The notes beneath the pieces are model-generated. The model saw only the letters and a program-made list of their open reading frames with translations, did no database searches and was not told the DNA's origin. A program made the translations under genes and the position numbers. Shown here one piece after another: positions 42,061 to 51,001 of a stretch of 64,000 nt of DNA. Each line of letters begins with the position of its first letter. Within the stretch, counting starts at the first letter, position 1. The stretch comes from Kitasatospora cineracea (GTDB taxonomy: Bacteria; Actinomycetota; Actinomycetes; Streptomycetales; Streptomycetaceae), in NCBI RefSeq assembly GCF_003751605.1, contig NZ_RJVJ01000001.1, positions 5,518,001 to 5,582,000 of the forward strand, in the 5' to 3' direction.

Positions 42061-43305
42061 ATGGACACTCAGCGCTGCCCGTACCGACTCGACCCGGTCG
42101 GCACCGACCTGCACGGCGAGACCGCCGCCCTGCGCGCCACCGGCCCGGCCGCGCCCATCGAACTCCCCGGCGGCGTCCCCGCCTGGTCCGTCACCGACCC
42201 CGCCCTGATCAAGCGCCTGCTCACCGACCCCCGGGTCTCCAAGGACGCCCACCAGCACTGGACCGCCGACCTGGCCGGCGAGATACCCGCCGACTGGCAG
42301 CTGCGGATGTGGACCGACGTCCGCAACGCCCTCACCGCCTACGGCGACGAGCACGGCCGGCTGCGCCGCCTGATCGGCCCCGCCTTCACCGCCCGCCGGA
42401 TCCGCGCCCTCGCCCCCCGGATCGAACGGATCGCCGCCGACCTGCTCGACCGCCTCGCCGCCCACCCGCCCGGCCGCACCGTCGACCTGCGCGCCGAATT
42501 CACCTGGGTGCTCCCGCTGATGGTGGTCAACACCCTGCTCGGCGTGCCCGACGAGATGCACGACGCGTTCCGCTCCACGGTCGGCCGGCTCTTCGAGACC
42601 GGCACCGGCCCCGAGGAGTCCGTCCGCAACGGCGAGGCCGTCTACGTCCAACTCGCCCTGCTGGTCGAGGCCAAGCGCAAGAACCCCGGCGAGGACGTCA
42701 CCAGCGCCCTGATCCAGGCCCGCGACGAGGAGACCGGCACCACCCTCGGGGAACGCGAACTCCTCGACAGCCTGCTGCTGCTCATCGGCGCCGGCCACGA
42801 GACCACCGTCAACCTGCTCGGCAGCGCCGTCGTCCAGCTCCTCACCCACCCCGACCAGCTCGACCGGGTCCGGGCCGACCCGGAGCGCTGGACCGACGCC
42901 GTCGAGGAGACCCTGCGCCACCAGCCGCCGGTCGCCAACATCCTCCCGCGCTTCGCCGTCGAGGACATCCACGACGAGGCCACCGGCCTCACCTTCGCCC
43001 GCGGCGACCTGCTGGTCGTCAACTTCCTCGCCACCGGCCGCGACACCGACCTGCACGGCGCCGACGCCGCCGAGTACGACCACACCCGGGCCACCCGCCG
43101 CGACCACCTCTCCTTCGGCCACGGCATCCACTACTGCCTGGGCGCCGAACTCGCCCGCCTGGAATCCCGGATCGCCCTCGCCGCCCTCTTCGACCGCTTC
43201 CCCGACCTCGCCCTCGCCGTCCCCGCCGACGAACTGCGCCCGGTCGAGTCCTTCATCTCCAACGGCCCGCGCGAACTCCCGGTCCTGCTCCACGGCCGCC
43301 CCTGA
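42061..43305 (+). CDS. Cytochrome P450
   Basis: A 414-residue P450 from ATG 42061, preceded by GGAGAGG. The I-helix motif is A244-GHETT249, the K-helix ExxR is E283-TLR286, and the haem-binding loop is F352-GHGIHYC359-LGA. It is soluble, as bacterial class I P450s are, and needs ferredoxin partners, none of which is encoded nearby. Substrate is unknown; an isolated P450 without biosynthetic neighbours is a weak hint of xenobiotic or tailoring chemistry. Confidence 0.94.
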   Translation: MDTQRCPYRLDPVGTDLHGETAALRATGPAAPIELPGGVPAWSVTDPALIKRLLTDPRVSKDAHQHWTADLAGEIPADWQLRMWTDVRNALTAYGDEHGRLRRLIGPAFTARRIRALAPRIERIAADLLDRLAAHPPGRTVDLRAEFTWVLPLMVVNTLLGVPDEMHDAFRSTVGRLFETGTGPEESVRNGEAVYVQLALLVEAKRKNPGEDVTSALIQARDEETGTTLGERELLDSLLLLIGAGHETTVNLLGSAVVQLLTHPDQLDRVRADPERWTDAVEETLRHQPPVANILPRFAVEDIHDEATGLTFARGDLLVVNFLATGRDTDLHGADAAEYDHTRATRRDHLSFGHGIHYCLGAELARLESRIALAALFDRFPDLALAVPADELRPVESFISNGPRELPVLLHGRP

Positions 43306-43324
43306 CCGGCCCTCCCCGGACCGA

Positions 43325-43378
43325 CCCCGAGCCCCGGACCGGCCCCGAGCCCCGGACCGGCCCCGAGCCCCGGACCGG
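43325..43378. repeat. Three 18-bp tandem repeats between P450 and LRV genes
   Basis: CCCCGAGCCCCGGACCGG is repeated three times without error (43325-43342, 43343-43360, 43361-43378) between two convergent genes. Each unit can pair partly with its neighbour, so it may act in termination. Confidence 0.85.
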
Positions 43379-43385
43379 CCCCCGG

Positions 43386-43826
43386 TCAGCCTCCGTCCAG
43401 CCGGTCGGCCAGCGCCCGGCGCAGGCCGCCGCGCAGGCGGGCGGAGGCGCCGGGGAGGCGGCCGAGGGGCAGCAGTTCCGCCGGCCGCAGCTCCGGGCGC
43501 CCCGCCAGGGCCAGTACGGCGGCGTACGGGCGGGCGGCGGCGGTGAGGCGGGCGGCGGCGGCGTCCAGGACGACCAGCAGGGCGGGACGGTCCGCCGCCG
43601 GATGCCCGGCCAGCAGGAGCAGCAGGGCGTTGTCGTTCCACGGGCCGTGCTCGGCCGGGACGTCGCGGCAGCGGGTGGCGAGGGCGAACAGCGCGTCGGC
43701 CCGCGTGCACGGATTGGCCGCCACCGCCTGCCGGACGAACGGGTACTCCGATCCGGCCAGTTCGCGCAGGACCGCGGGGTCCCGCGAGGTCCCGGCCAGG
43801 TCGAAGTAGTAGTAGGGGGTGCGCAC
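43386..43826 (-). CDS. Small LRV-type repeat protein
   Basis: A 146-residue protein from GTG 43826 (MRTPYYYFDLAGTSRDPAVLRELA with initiator read as Met; landmarks YYYFDLAGTSRDP and VLRELAGSEYPFVRQAVAANP). The pattern of a hydrophobic helix ending with x-x-V-R-x-A-V-A-A-N-P is the leucine-rich-variant repeat, also seen in the 480-residue protein at 14.8 kb. Three or four repeats fit. No catalytic signature. Short tandem DNA repeats lie on both flanks. Function is unknown. Confidence 0.65.
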   Translation of the reverse strand: MRTPYYYFDLAGTSRDPAVLRELAGSEYPFVRQAVAANPCTRADALFALATRCRDVPAEHGPWNDNALLLLLAGHPAADRPALLVVLDAAAARLTAAARPYAAVLALAGRPELRPAELLPLGRLPGASARLRGGLRRALADRLDGG

Positions 43827-43984
43827 GGAGCCTCCCGTCCCGGTGTCCGGTGCCCGAAGCCCGGTGCCCGGAGCCCGGAGCCCGGAGCCGCCATCCTCCC
43901 GGACGGCCCGGGCCGGGGCGAGCGGATTGCGCGGCCGCCCGAAAACCGCTTGCCCCGACCCCCGGGCCCGCCCATGATCCGTCC

Positions 43985-44530
43985 ATGGACCACGTGATAC
44001 GAGCCGTGACCGGCGAGGACTGGCGACAGGCCAAGGAACTGCGGCTGGCGGCCCTGCGGGACCCGGTCGCGAGGATCGCCTTCCTGGACACGTACGACAA
44101 CGCCGCCGCCAGACCGGACGAGCACTGGCAGGAGCGGGCGGCCGGTTCCCGGGGCGAGACGGTCGCGCAGCAGTTCGTCGCCGAGCGGGCGGACGGCGGC
44201 TGGGACGGATCGGTGACGGTGCTGATCGAGCGGGCCGGCCACGCGGACGCCCTCGGCGCCCCGACCGACGTCGACCAGGCCCACCTGGTGGGCGTGTTCG
44301 TCCGCCCCGAGCAGCGCGGCACCGGCCTGGCCCGGGCCCTGTTCGACGCGGCGATCGCGTTCGCCCACGAGCTCGACGAGCCGAAGGTCTCCCGCGTCCG
44401 CCTCTACGTGCACCAGGACAACCACCGGGCCGAGGCCTTCTACCGGAAGATCGGCTTCACCCGCAGCGGCCGCACCGTCCCCGTCCCGGGCGACGGTTCC
44501 TCCGTCGAGCGCGAACTCGTCCTCGGCTGA
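43985..44530 (+). CDS. GNAT family N-acetyltransferase
   Basis: A 181-residue acetyltransferase from ATG 43985. The acetyl-CoA pyrophosphate loop is HLVGVFVRPEQRGTGLARAL, with the Q/R-x-x-G-x-G/A core QRGTGLA, and the C-terminal FYRKIGF strand is typical. Substrate is unknown; it could acetylate a small amine or a protein N-terminus. It is monocistronic by arrangement, with convergent LysE after a 282-bp spacer in which I see only GGCGGCCGGT repeats. Confidence 0.9.
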   Translation: MDHVIRAVTGEDWRQAKELRLAALRDPVARIAFLDTYDNAAARPDEHWQERAAGSRGETVAQQFVAERADGGWDGSVTVLIERAGHADALGAPTDVDQAHLVGVFVRPEQRGTGLARALFDAAIAFAHELDEPKVSRVRLYVHQDNHRAEAFYRKIGFTRSGRTVPVPGDGSSVERELVLG

Positions 44531-44812
44531 GGGGCGGCCGGTGGCGGCCGGTGGCGGCCGACCGACCCCCGGCGGACCGCGTCCGCACCCGCGTGGTGCC
44601 GCGCGGAATCCGATGGTGCTGCGCGGTTCCGGCGTGGAAAATCGCGGGATGCGTGAAGCGAGCCCGTCCGACGGGGTTCACCCGCGGGGTTCGCCCGCAG
44701 CGGGCCCGGGCACGGCGAGGACGGCGCCCGCTTCGGCCGGTACCGCCCGGACCTGGGCGCCGCCGCCCTGCCTCCGGTGGACCTCTGGTGCGAGGTGTCC
44801 GCCGGGGCCGGG

Positions 44813-45451
44813 TCAGTCCTTGCGGCCCGTCGCGGCGACGGTGACGCCCAGTCCGATCATGGCGATCCCGCCGGCCCCGCCGACCAGGGAGAGCCGCTGG
44901 GGCGAGCGCGCGAACCAGTCCCGGGCGGTGGCCGCGACCAGGCCCCAGGCCATGTCGGACACCACGGCGATGAGGTTGAAGACCAGGCCCAGCAGCAGCA
45001 TCTGCGCCGGGACGCGGCCCTGGCCGCGGTCGACGAACTGCGGCAGCACCGCGGCGAAGAACACGATGGTCTTGGGGTTGGTCACGCCGACGGTGAACCC
45101 CTCCCAGAACGTCCGCAGGCCGCTCCGGGCAGCCCCCGCCGCGCTGAACGCCGCCCGCAGCGACCCGCGCTCGCGCCACGCCCGGACGCCGAGGAACACC
45201 AGGTAGGCGGCCCCCGCCAGCTTGAGCAGCGTGAAGAGCAGGACCGAGCGCTCCACCACCGCGCCCACCCCGAACGCCACGGCCACGACCAGGGCGTACG
45301 CGCCCGTCGTGTTGCCCGCGACCGTGGTCAGCGCGGCGCGCCGTCCCTGGGCCAGCGCCCGCCCGATCACGAACAGCACGCTCGGGCCGGGGATCACGAT
45401 CAGCAGGGACGACATGGCAGCGAAGGCGAGCAGACGGTCGGCGGACACCAT
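44813..45451 (-). CDS. LysE/RhtB family amino acid exporter
   Basis: A 212-residue membrane protein. I start at ATG 45451 (MVSADRLLAF); an upstream in-frame TTG at 45463 is less likely. Family marks: the N-terminal IPGPSVLFVIGRALAQGRRAA block, followed by the conserved FWEGFTVGVTNPKTIVFFAAVLPQF motif (landmarks GVTNPK and VLPQF). About six membrane segments. It exports amino acids or homoserine-lactone-like molecules. The N-terminal spacer (45452-45600) holds a GCTTTGCCAAAGC palindrome at 45525-45537 that may be an operator. Confidence 0.9.
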   Translation of the reverse strand: MVSADRLLAFAAMSSLLIVIPGPSVLFVIGRALAQGRRAALTTVAGNTTGAYALVVAVAFGVGAVVERSVLLFTLLKLAGAAYLVFLGVRAWRERGSLRAAFSAAGAARSGLRTFWEGFTVGVTNPKTIVFFAAVLPQFVDRGQGRVPAQMLLLGLVFNLIAVVSDMAWGLVAATARDWFARSPQRLSLVGGAGGIAMIGLGVTVAATGRKD

Positions 45452-45524
45452 GGGCTCATGCAAGCACGGGGGAGCCGCGCCCTTCCAACCCTTATTCCCC
45501 GGATCCCCCGCACCCCCGGCCGAG

Positions 45525-45537
45525 GCTTTGCCAAAGC
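45525..45537. promoter_or_regulatory. 13-bp palindrome GCTTTGCCAAAGC
   Basis: Five-base arms around GCC, in an AT-richer stretch between the divergent LysE and MFS genes. Its target is uncertain: it is 74 bases from the LysE start and 148 from the MFS start. Confidence 0.4.
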
Positions 45538-45632
45538 TTTACTGACGGCCCGTCAACTCCCGCTCCTCGCAACGCCTTCGCTCCCGTCCGGCATCCGGGA
45601 CGACTGGCCGGGGCGGGGGTCCGCGCAGTAAT

Positions 45633-45650
45633 TTAGTTCACATCAGCTAA
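45633..45650. promoter_or_regulatory. Operator TTAGTTCACATCAGCTAA before MFS pump
   Basis: An inverted repeat with TTAG/CTAA arms in an AT-rich patch 35 bases before the MFS start. MarR-type proteins bind such sites, and the next gene downstream is MarR, so it is likely the autoregulatory site of the pump operon. Confidence 0.65.
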
Positions 45651-45684
45651 CTATCATCACGGCTTCCCAAGGGGCGGGCAGGAG

Positions 45685-47445
45685 ATGGCGGACGTGGACA
45701 CGAAGAAACGGTGGATCGGCGCGGAACACCCGCGCTACAAGTGGGTGGCGCTGTCCAACACCACCCTCGGCATGCTGATCGCCACGATCAACTCCTCGAT
45801 CGTGCTGATCTCGCTGCCCGCGATCTTCAACGGCATCCACCTCAACCCGCTGGAGCCCGGCAACGTCAGCTACCTGCTGTGGATGCTGATGGGCTACATG
45901 CTGGTCACGGCGGTGCTGGTGGTGACGCTCGGACGGCTCGGCGACATCTGGGGCCGGGTCCGGATCTACAACGCGGGCTTCCTGATCTTCACGATCACCT
46001 CGGTGATCCTCTCGCTCGACCCGATGGGCGGCGGCGGGGGCGCGCTCTGGCTGATCGGCTGGCGGGTGGTGCAGGCCGTCGGCGGCGCGATGCTGATGGC
46101 GAACTCCGCGGCCATCATCACCGACGCCTTCCCGGCCCGGCAGCGCGGCATGGCGCTCGGCGTCAACATGGTCGCCGCGATCGCCGGCTCGTTCATCGGC
46201 CTGGTCCTCGGCGGCGTCCTCGCCGAGTGGAACTGGCGCTCGATCTTCTGGGTGAACGTCCCGATCGGCATCATCGGCACCCTCTGGGCCTACCGCTCGC
46301 TGCACGAGACCGGCATCCGCCGCCCCGGGCGGATCGACTGGTGGGGCAACATCAGCTTCGCCGTCGGCCTCACCGCGCTGCTCGCCGCGATCACCTACGG
46401 CATCCAGCCGTACGGCGGCCACACCATGGGCTGGACCAACCCCTGGGTGCTCACCGGCCTGATCGGCGGCGCGGCCGTGCTGGTCGCGTTCTGCGTGATC
46501 GAGACGAAGGTCGCCGAACCGATGTTCCCGCTGCGCCTGTTCCGCGACCCGGTGTTCGCGGGCGGAAACCTGGCGACGCTGCTCGGCTCGATCGCCCGCG
46601 GCGGCCTGCAGTTCATGCTGATCGTCTGGCTGCAGGGCATCTGGCTGCCGCTGCACGGCTACGAGTACGAGCAGACCCCGCTCTGGGCGGGCATCTACCT
46701 GGTGCCGCTCACCGTCGGCTTCCTCGCCGCCGGACCGATCGCCGGCCACCTCTCGGACCGCTTCGGCGCCCGCCTGTTCGCGGCCGGCGGCCTGGTCGTG
46801 ATGGCCGCCTCGTTCGCCGGGCTGCTGGTGCTGCCCACCGACTTCGGCTACGTGTGGTTTGCTCTGCTGGTGTTCCTCAACGGCCTCGGCGGCGGACTGT
46901 TCGCCGCACCCAACACCGCGCTGGTGATGTCCAGCGTGCCGGCCGCCGACCGCGGCGCCGCGTCCGGCATGCGGGCGACCTTCCAGAACGCCGGCATGGT
47001 GCTCTCCATCGGCGTGTTCTTCTCGCTGATGGTGGCCGGCCTGGCCGGCTCGCTCCCGCAGACCCTCACCGACGGCCTCACCGGCCAGGGCGTCTCCCCG
47101 GCCGACGCCCACGCGGTGGCCCAACTGCCGCCCGTCGGCACGCTGTTCGCGGCCTTCCTCGGCTACAACCCGATCCACGAACTGCTCGGCCCGCAGGTGC
47201 TCTCCGGCCTGCCCGCCGCCAACGCGCAGACCCTCACCGGACGGGAGTTCTTCCCGCACCTGATCTCCGGCCCGTTCCACGACGGCCTGATGGTGGTCTT
47301 CTCGCTCGCCATCGCCATGTCCCTGGTCGCCGCCCTGGCCTCGCTGCTGCGCGGCCCCAAGGCCGCCCCGGCCGACCCTGGCGGCGAGGGCGGCGCGGCC
47401 GCCGCGCCGGACGGGGACTCCGCGGTGTCCCGGGGAGCGGCGTGA
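45685..47445 (+). CDS. MFS drug/proton antiporter (DHA2, 14 TM segments)
   Basis: A 586-residue transporter from ATG 45685 with AGGAG upstream. Motif A is GRLGDIWGRVRIY; motif C-like glycines are in VVQAVGGAMLMANSAAIITD; the second half begins near FPLRLF. About 14 membrane helices, so DHA2 family, which exports drugs and other amphiphiles. A Gly/Ala/Asp-rich tail of about 25 residues ends the protein. The MarR gene begins one base after its stop, giving a self-regulated pump operon. Confidence 0.92.
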   Translation: MADVDTKKRWIGAEHPRYKWVALSNTTLGMLIATINSSIVLISLPAIFNGIHLNPLEPGNVSYLLWMLMGYMLVTAVLVVTLGRLGDIWGRVRIYNAGFLIFTITSVILSLDPMGGGGGALWLIGWRVVQAVGGAMLMANSAAIITDAFPARQRGMALGVNMVAAIAGSFIGLVLGGVLAEWNWRSIFWVNVPIGIIGTLWAYRSLHETGIRRPGRIDWWGNISFAVGLTALLAAITYGIQPYGGHTMGWTNPWVLTGLIGGAAVLVAFCVIETKVAEPMFPLRLFRDPVFAGGNLATLLGSIARGGLQFMLIVWLQGIWLPLHGYEYEQTPLWAGIYLVPLTVGFLAAGPIAGHLSDRFGARLFAAGGLVVMAASFAGLLVLPTDFGYVWFALLVFLNGLGGGLFAAPNTALVMSSVPAADRGAASGMRATFQNAGMVLSIGVFFSLMVAGLAGSLPQTLTDGLTGQGVSPADAHAVAQLPPVGTLFAAFLGYNPIHELLGPQVLSGLPAANAQTLTGREFFPHLISGPFHDGLMVVFSLAIAMSLVAALASLLRGPKAAPADPGGEGGAAAAPDGDSAVSRGAA

Positions 47446-47446
47446 G

Positions 47447-47962
47447 ATGAACGAGACGGCGCGGCAGGGGAGTTCGGCGGTGGGCCGGGACGACGAGGGC
47501 CGAGGCGGCGTCGGTCAGGGCGATGCCGGCGAGAGCGGGCTCGATCCGGCGGAGGTGGCGCGGCTGCGGCTGGTGATCGCCCGCCTCAACCGGCACCTCA
47601 TGCAGGCCTCCGACCGGCAGGAGTTCACCTTCGCCCAGCAGTCCGCGCTGGCCCGGATCGAAGAGCACGGCCCGGTCCGGCTCGGCGAACTCGCCGCGAT
47701 GGAACGGGTCGCGGCCCCGTCGCTGACCCGCACCGTCGCCTCGCTGGTCGAAGCCCGGCTGGTCAACCGCGTACCCGACCCCAGCGACGGCCGCTCCGCC
47801 CTGGTCGAACTCGCCCCGGAGGGCGTCGAGTTGCTCGCCCACATCCGCCGCCGCCGCTCCGAGCTGCTGGCCCGCCGCACCGCCGCACTCACCGAGCCGG
47901 AACGCCGGACCCTGATGGCGGCCCTGCCGGTACTGGAACGGCTGGTCTCCTTCGACCTCTGA
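47447..47962 (+). CDS. MarR family regulator of the MFS pump
   Basis: A 171-residue MarR protein. ATG 47447 lies one base past the pump stop (TGA-G-ATG), so the two are translationally coupled. A Gly/Asp/Glu-rich N-terminus of about 35 residues precedes the domain: FTFAQQSALARIEEHG, the recognition block RVAAPSLTRTVASLVEARL, and the wing DPSDGRSALVELAPEG. It probably represses the operon through the TTAG/CTAA site and is released by a pump substrate. The N-terminal extension is longer than usual for MarR. Confidence 0.9.
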   Translation: MNETARQGSSAVGRDDEGRGGVGQGDAGESGLDPAEVARLRLVIARLNRHLMQASDRQEFTFAQQSALARIEEHGPVRLGELAAMERVAAPSLTRTVASLVEARLVNRVPDPSDGRSALVELAPEGVELLAHIRRRRSELLARRTAALTEPERRTLMAALPVLERLVSFDL

Positions 47963-48003
47963 GCGTCCGAACGGCCGCCGGCCGCACGCCGGTTCGTCGG
48001 GCA

Positions 48004-48041
48004 CCGCCGCCCGGGACTCCACCGCGAGCCCCGGGCGGCGG
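48004..48041. terminator. Terminator after the MFS-MarR operon
   Basis: CCGCCGCCCGGG (48004-48015) pairs with CCCGGGCGGCGG (48030-48041), a 12-bp stem with a 14-base loop, between two convergent genes. Confidence 0.75.
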
Positions 48042-48096
48042 CGTCCGGTCAGGTGTCAGGTCGGGCTTCCGGCCAGGCGCTCGGGCGTTCAGACGC

Positions 48097-48582
48097 TCAG
48101 GCGTCCGGTCGGACGGTGGCCGACGAGGACCGGCGGCGGAGCACCAGCCACGTCCACAGCAGCAGGGCGGCCAGCCCGGCGCCGGCGAGGGCCGCGCCGC
48201 GCTGCCAGGCGCCGTCGCCGCCCGGCGGGTAGACCGCGCCCTGGTAGCCCACCGCGGGCGACTGCTCGCCGAGCCGGGCGGCCGGCAGGTGGCCCATCAC
48301 GTTCGCCCGGGCCAGCGCGGGCCGGGCCGGGTCGTCCGGGGTGAACGTCCCCTCCACCACGCACCGGCCGCAGTCCACCGCCTCCCGGGTCACCGTGAAC
48401 ACCCCCCGGTCCCCGGCCCCGTGCGCCACCGCCCACCCCGGCATCGCGTAACCGACCCCCGCCAGCAGCACCACCAGCCCGATCACCAGCACCGCCCACC
48501 GGATCGCCGCCGCCCGCAGCCGATCCCGCCGCCCTCCGTCCACGCCCCGCCACCTCCTGGTCCGCCACCGGGAAGGGATCAT
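48097..48582 (-). CDS. Small membrane protein with extracytoplasmic CxxC
   Basis: A 161-residue protein, start chosen at ATG 48582; a GTG at 48546 is possible. A basic N-terminus is followed by a membrane helix (about 26-48), an external domain (about 50-125) with DCGRC (a CxxC pair), and a second membrane helix (about 128-150) with a basic C-terminus. The longer upstream frame looks non-coding. I do not recognise the family. Its role is unknown. Confidence 0.6.
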   Translation of the reverse strand: MIPSRWRTRRWRGVDGGRRDRLRAAAIRWAVLVIGLVVLLAGVGYAMPGWAVAHGAGDRGVFTVTREAVDCGRCVVEGTFTPDDPARPALARANVMGHLPAARLGEQSPAVGYQGAVYPPGGDGAWQRGAALAGAGLAALLLWTWLVLRRRSSSATVRPDA

Positions 48583-48751
48583 CCTGCCACGGGCCGGGTG
48601 GACAGCGGGCCGACGGGCCGACGGGCCGGGGCACAGGATCCCGAACCCGTGGAACCGGCGGCCGGATCCGCGCATCTGACTGCCGCGGCCCCGAACCGGG
48701 CCGGCCAGACCCCGCTCACCCGGGCCCGTTCGCCCGTTCCGAGGAGACACG

Positions 48752-49204
48752 TTGAAGCGACCTGCCGCCGCCGTACTCGTCCTGCCCCTGCTGCTCCTGG
48801 CCGCCTGCGGGCAGCAGGCCGCGGACGCGGGTCCCGGTGCATCGGTCGAGGTGGCCGAGGCCGTTAAGGCTTGCGGTCAGCAGGTGAGCGGTCAGGAGGA
48901 TCCGAACCGGCTGGCCGTGTCCGCGGTGCCGCTGGGGGAGGAGTCGGTCGGGGTGACCTTCCGGGGGTACGGCGCGGAGGGTTCCTTCCACGCCTACCTG
49001 ATCGACGGGCACAGCACGGTCATCGGGACCTCCGGCGGGGCGCTGCGGGAGGGGAGGGCGACGATCACCACGCTGTGCACCGGCGTGACCTGGCAACAGG
49101 TCCTCGACCACCGGGACTTCGAGGACAAGGTGGCGGTCGTGCTGTCACGCCCCGGCCGACCCGATCTGCTCGCGGCGGAGCCGCTGTTCGTCAAGGCGCT
49201 CTGA
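48752..49204 (+). CDS. Small secreted lipoprotein
   Basis: A 150-residue lipoprotein. The start is a TTG at 48752, five bases after GAGGAG, the only start giving a signal peptide: MKRPAAAVLVLPLLLLAAC19. Two further cysteines (in EAVKACGQQ and TLCTGV) could form a disulfide in a small compact domain. No recognised family. It ends 36 bases from the convergent gene. Confidence 0.7.
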   Translation: MKRPAAAVLVLPLLLLAACGQQAADAGPGASVEVAEAVKACGQQVSGQEDPNRLAVSAVPLGEESVGVTFRGYGAEGSFHAYLIDGHSTVIGTSGGALREGRATITTLCTGVTWQQVLDHRDFEDKVAVVLSRPGRPDLLAAEPLFVKAL

Positions 49205-49240
49205 CGGCGGCGCGTGAGCGGGGTTCGAGTGCGGGCGGGG

Positions 49241-49801
49241 TCAGAGGACGGTCAGGACGGTGGCGAAGTTCAGGGTGGTCGCGCCGGCGGGGCTGTCGCA
49301 GGCGAGCAGGTCCAGGTTGGGGGCGGTGAAGGTCTCGACCACCGCGCCGCCGAGGAACTCGCCCGAGGTGACGGTGCCGGTCTCGGTGATCACGGTGGTG
49401 GCCAGGCCGCGGGCCACCGTCGCGGTGAACGGGAAGCTGCTGCTGGTGCCGTTGTTCCAGTGGACGGTCTCCACGCCGGCCTCGGTGAGCAGTTGGTCGC
49501 AGCTCAGCTCCAGCAGCGCGGTGACGTTCCGTTCCCCGGCGCTCGCGGTCGAGCCGACGGCCAGGCAGCTGCCGGTGGGGCTGTGCGGGCCGGTCACGTT
49601 CAGGTTGCCGTCGACCGTCACGGTGGTCGGCCGCACGGTGTGGGTCAGCCCGGGGCTGTACGTGGTGTACGTCCAGCCGGTGCAGTTGATGGTGGCGAGC
49701 GAGGCCGGGGCGGCCTGCGCGGCCGGTGAGGCGCTGCCGAGCAGGAGGGCCGACAGTGCGGCCAGGGCGGCGAGAGTGGTGGCACGTCCGGTACGGGGCA
49801 C
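49241..49801 (-). CDS. Secreted protein of unknown function
   Basis: A 186-residue exported protein. GTG 49801 with GGAGG six bases upstream gives VPRTGRATTLAALAALSALLLGSASPAAQA, a signal peptide with AxA cleavage near 30 (landmarks ALSALLLGSA and AAQA). The mature part is Thr/Ser-rich, predicted all-beta, with four cysteines in INCTGW, GSCLA, LSCDQ and LACDS that could form two disulfides. I recall similar Streptomyces secreted proteins without assigned function. No catalytic motif. Confidence 0.72.
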   Translation of the reverse strand: MPRTGRATTLAALAALSALLLGSASPAAQAAPASLATINCTGWTYTTYSPGLTHTVRPTTVTVDGNLNVTGPHSPTGSCLAVGSTASAGERNVTALLELSCDQLLTEAGVETVHWNNGTSSSFPFTATVARGLATTVITETGTVTSGEFLGGAVVETFTAPNLDLLACDSPAGATTLNFATVLTVL

Positions 49802-50050
49802 GGCAGCCCTCCAGGGGGTGACGGCGGTGGCGGGACGGGGTGCGCGGGCCCGGGCGGCCCCGTCCCGGCCGGACAGCGGGGCGGGACGGGGCGGCGGGGC
49901 AGCGTGCACCAGGGTCGCGGGGGCGGATTCCGTTCGGCAAGCGGAAGTTCCGCCACGGTGCGGGCGGGGCGGGGAATGGCCGGAGCGCGGCGGTCGCGGG
50001 GGCGGCGTTGGCCGGGGACGTTCGCGGAGGTGTTCGATCGGGGCCGCCGA

Positions 50051-50836
50051 TCAGGACACCTGTGCGGCGATCCCGTCCAGGACGAGTTCCAGCCCGGCCG
50101 CGAACTCCTCGCCCCGGGGCAGGTGTTCGGCCTCGGCCATCACCTCCGCCAGTGCCGGGTGCCGCCCCGCCGCCAGGACGCGCACCAGGTAGGGGCCCAT
50201 CGCGCGCTGCCAGTCGGCGTCCGAGTACCCCTCGGTCCGCTCCTCCCGGCGCTGCGCCACCTCCACCCGCAGCCGGCCCGCCAGGTAGGCGTGGAACACG
50301 CCCGCCGCCTGCTGCACCAGCGTCGGCCGCCCGGCGAAGCCCGGGATGCCGCGGACGGCGGCCAGCACGGACTCCAGGGCGGCCAGCGCGTTCGGCCCCA
50401 AGTGCGGTCGTCCGCCCAGCAGTTGGGTGAACCACTCGTGGCGCAGGGCGGCCGCCCGGTGCCGTCCGGCGATGGTGCGCAGCTGCTGCCGCCACTGCTC
50501 CGGCGGCGCGGGGCGGACACCGGCCGGGCCGGGGGCGATCTCCGCGTACACCGCGTCCACCATCAGCTCCAGCAGCTCGGCCTTGGTCTCCACGTACCCG
50601 TACAGGCGCATCGGGCCGACCTCCAGGGCCGCCGCGACCCGGCGCATCGACACGCCCTCCAGCCCGTCGGCATCGGCCAGTTCGAGCGCCGCCCCGACGA
50701 TCAGCGCCCGGCTCAGCGGCCCCGGCGTCGGCCGGGCCGGCGGCTCCGGACGCTCCCAGACCAGCCCGGATCCGGCGGTGGACCCGATGGTGGAGTCGGC
50801 GGCGGACCCGGAGTCGGCATCGTGACGGGGCGTCAT
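50051..50836 (-). CDS. TetR family regulator (TetR_C type)
   Basis: A 261-residue regulator from ATG 50836. A Ser/Thr-rich N-terminus of about 40 residues precedes the HTH, SRALIVGAALELADADGL, then SMRRVAAALEVGPMRLYGYVETKAELL (landmarks SMRRVAAAL and MRLYGYV). This is the tetracycline-repressor-like subgroup, with the C-terminal TetR_C domain. It is divergent from a TetX-like monooxygenase and their spacer has two tandem palindromes, which argues for direct repression. The ligand may be the monooxygenase substrate. Confidence 0.9.
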   Translation of the reverse strand: MTPRHDADSGSAADSTIGSTAGSGLVWERPEPPARPTPGPLSRALIVGAALELADADGLEGVSMRRVAAALEVGPMRLYGYVETKAELLELMVDAVYAEIAPGPAGVRPAPPEQWRQQLRTIAGRHRAAALRHEWFTQLLGGRPHLGPNALAALESVLAAVRGIPGFAGRPTLVQQAAGVFHAYLAGRLRVEVAQRREERTEGYSDADWQRAMGPYLVRVLAAGRHPALAEVMAEAEHLPRGEEFAAGLELVLDGIAAQVS

Positions 50837-50936
50837 GGGGGCGGTCTCCGTTCGGTGGCGCGAGGTGGCGCGAGGTGGTGCAGGCGGGGCGCGGGCGGTG
50901 CCGGCGGTGTGCGGGAACACGATACGGGGGTCGTTG

Positions 50937-50969
50937 CGATACAGTGTATCGAGTCGATACGGTGTATCG
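50937..50969. promoter_or_regulatory. Two tandem TetR operators CGATACnnTGTATCG
   Basis: CGATACAGTGTATCG (50937-50951) and CGATACGGTGTATCG (50955-50969) are perfect six-base-arm palindromes 18 bases apart start to start, nearly two helical turns. A lone CGATAC half-site is at 50920. The set lies between the TetR and monooxygenase starts. Confidence 0.85.
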
Positions 50970-51001
50970 AAGAGCCGGGCGGACGAGGGGGACGACAGCA
51001 G

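Noticed and set aside
42061..43305. P450 as part of a biosynthetic gene cluster
   Set aside because: No polyketide, peptide or terpene synthase or other tailoring gene is adjacent, so a cluster is not supported.
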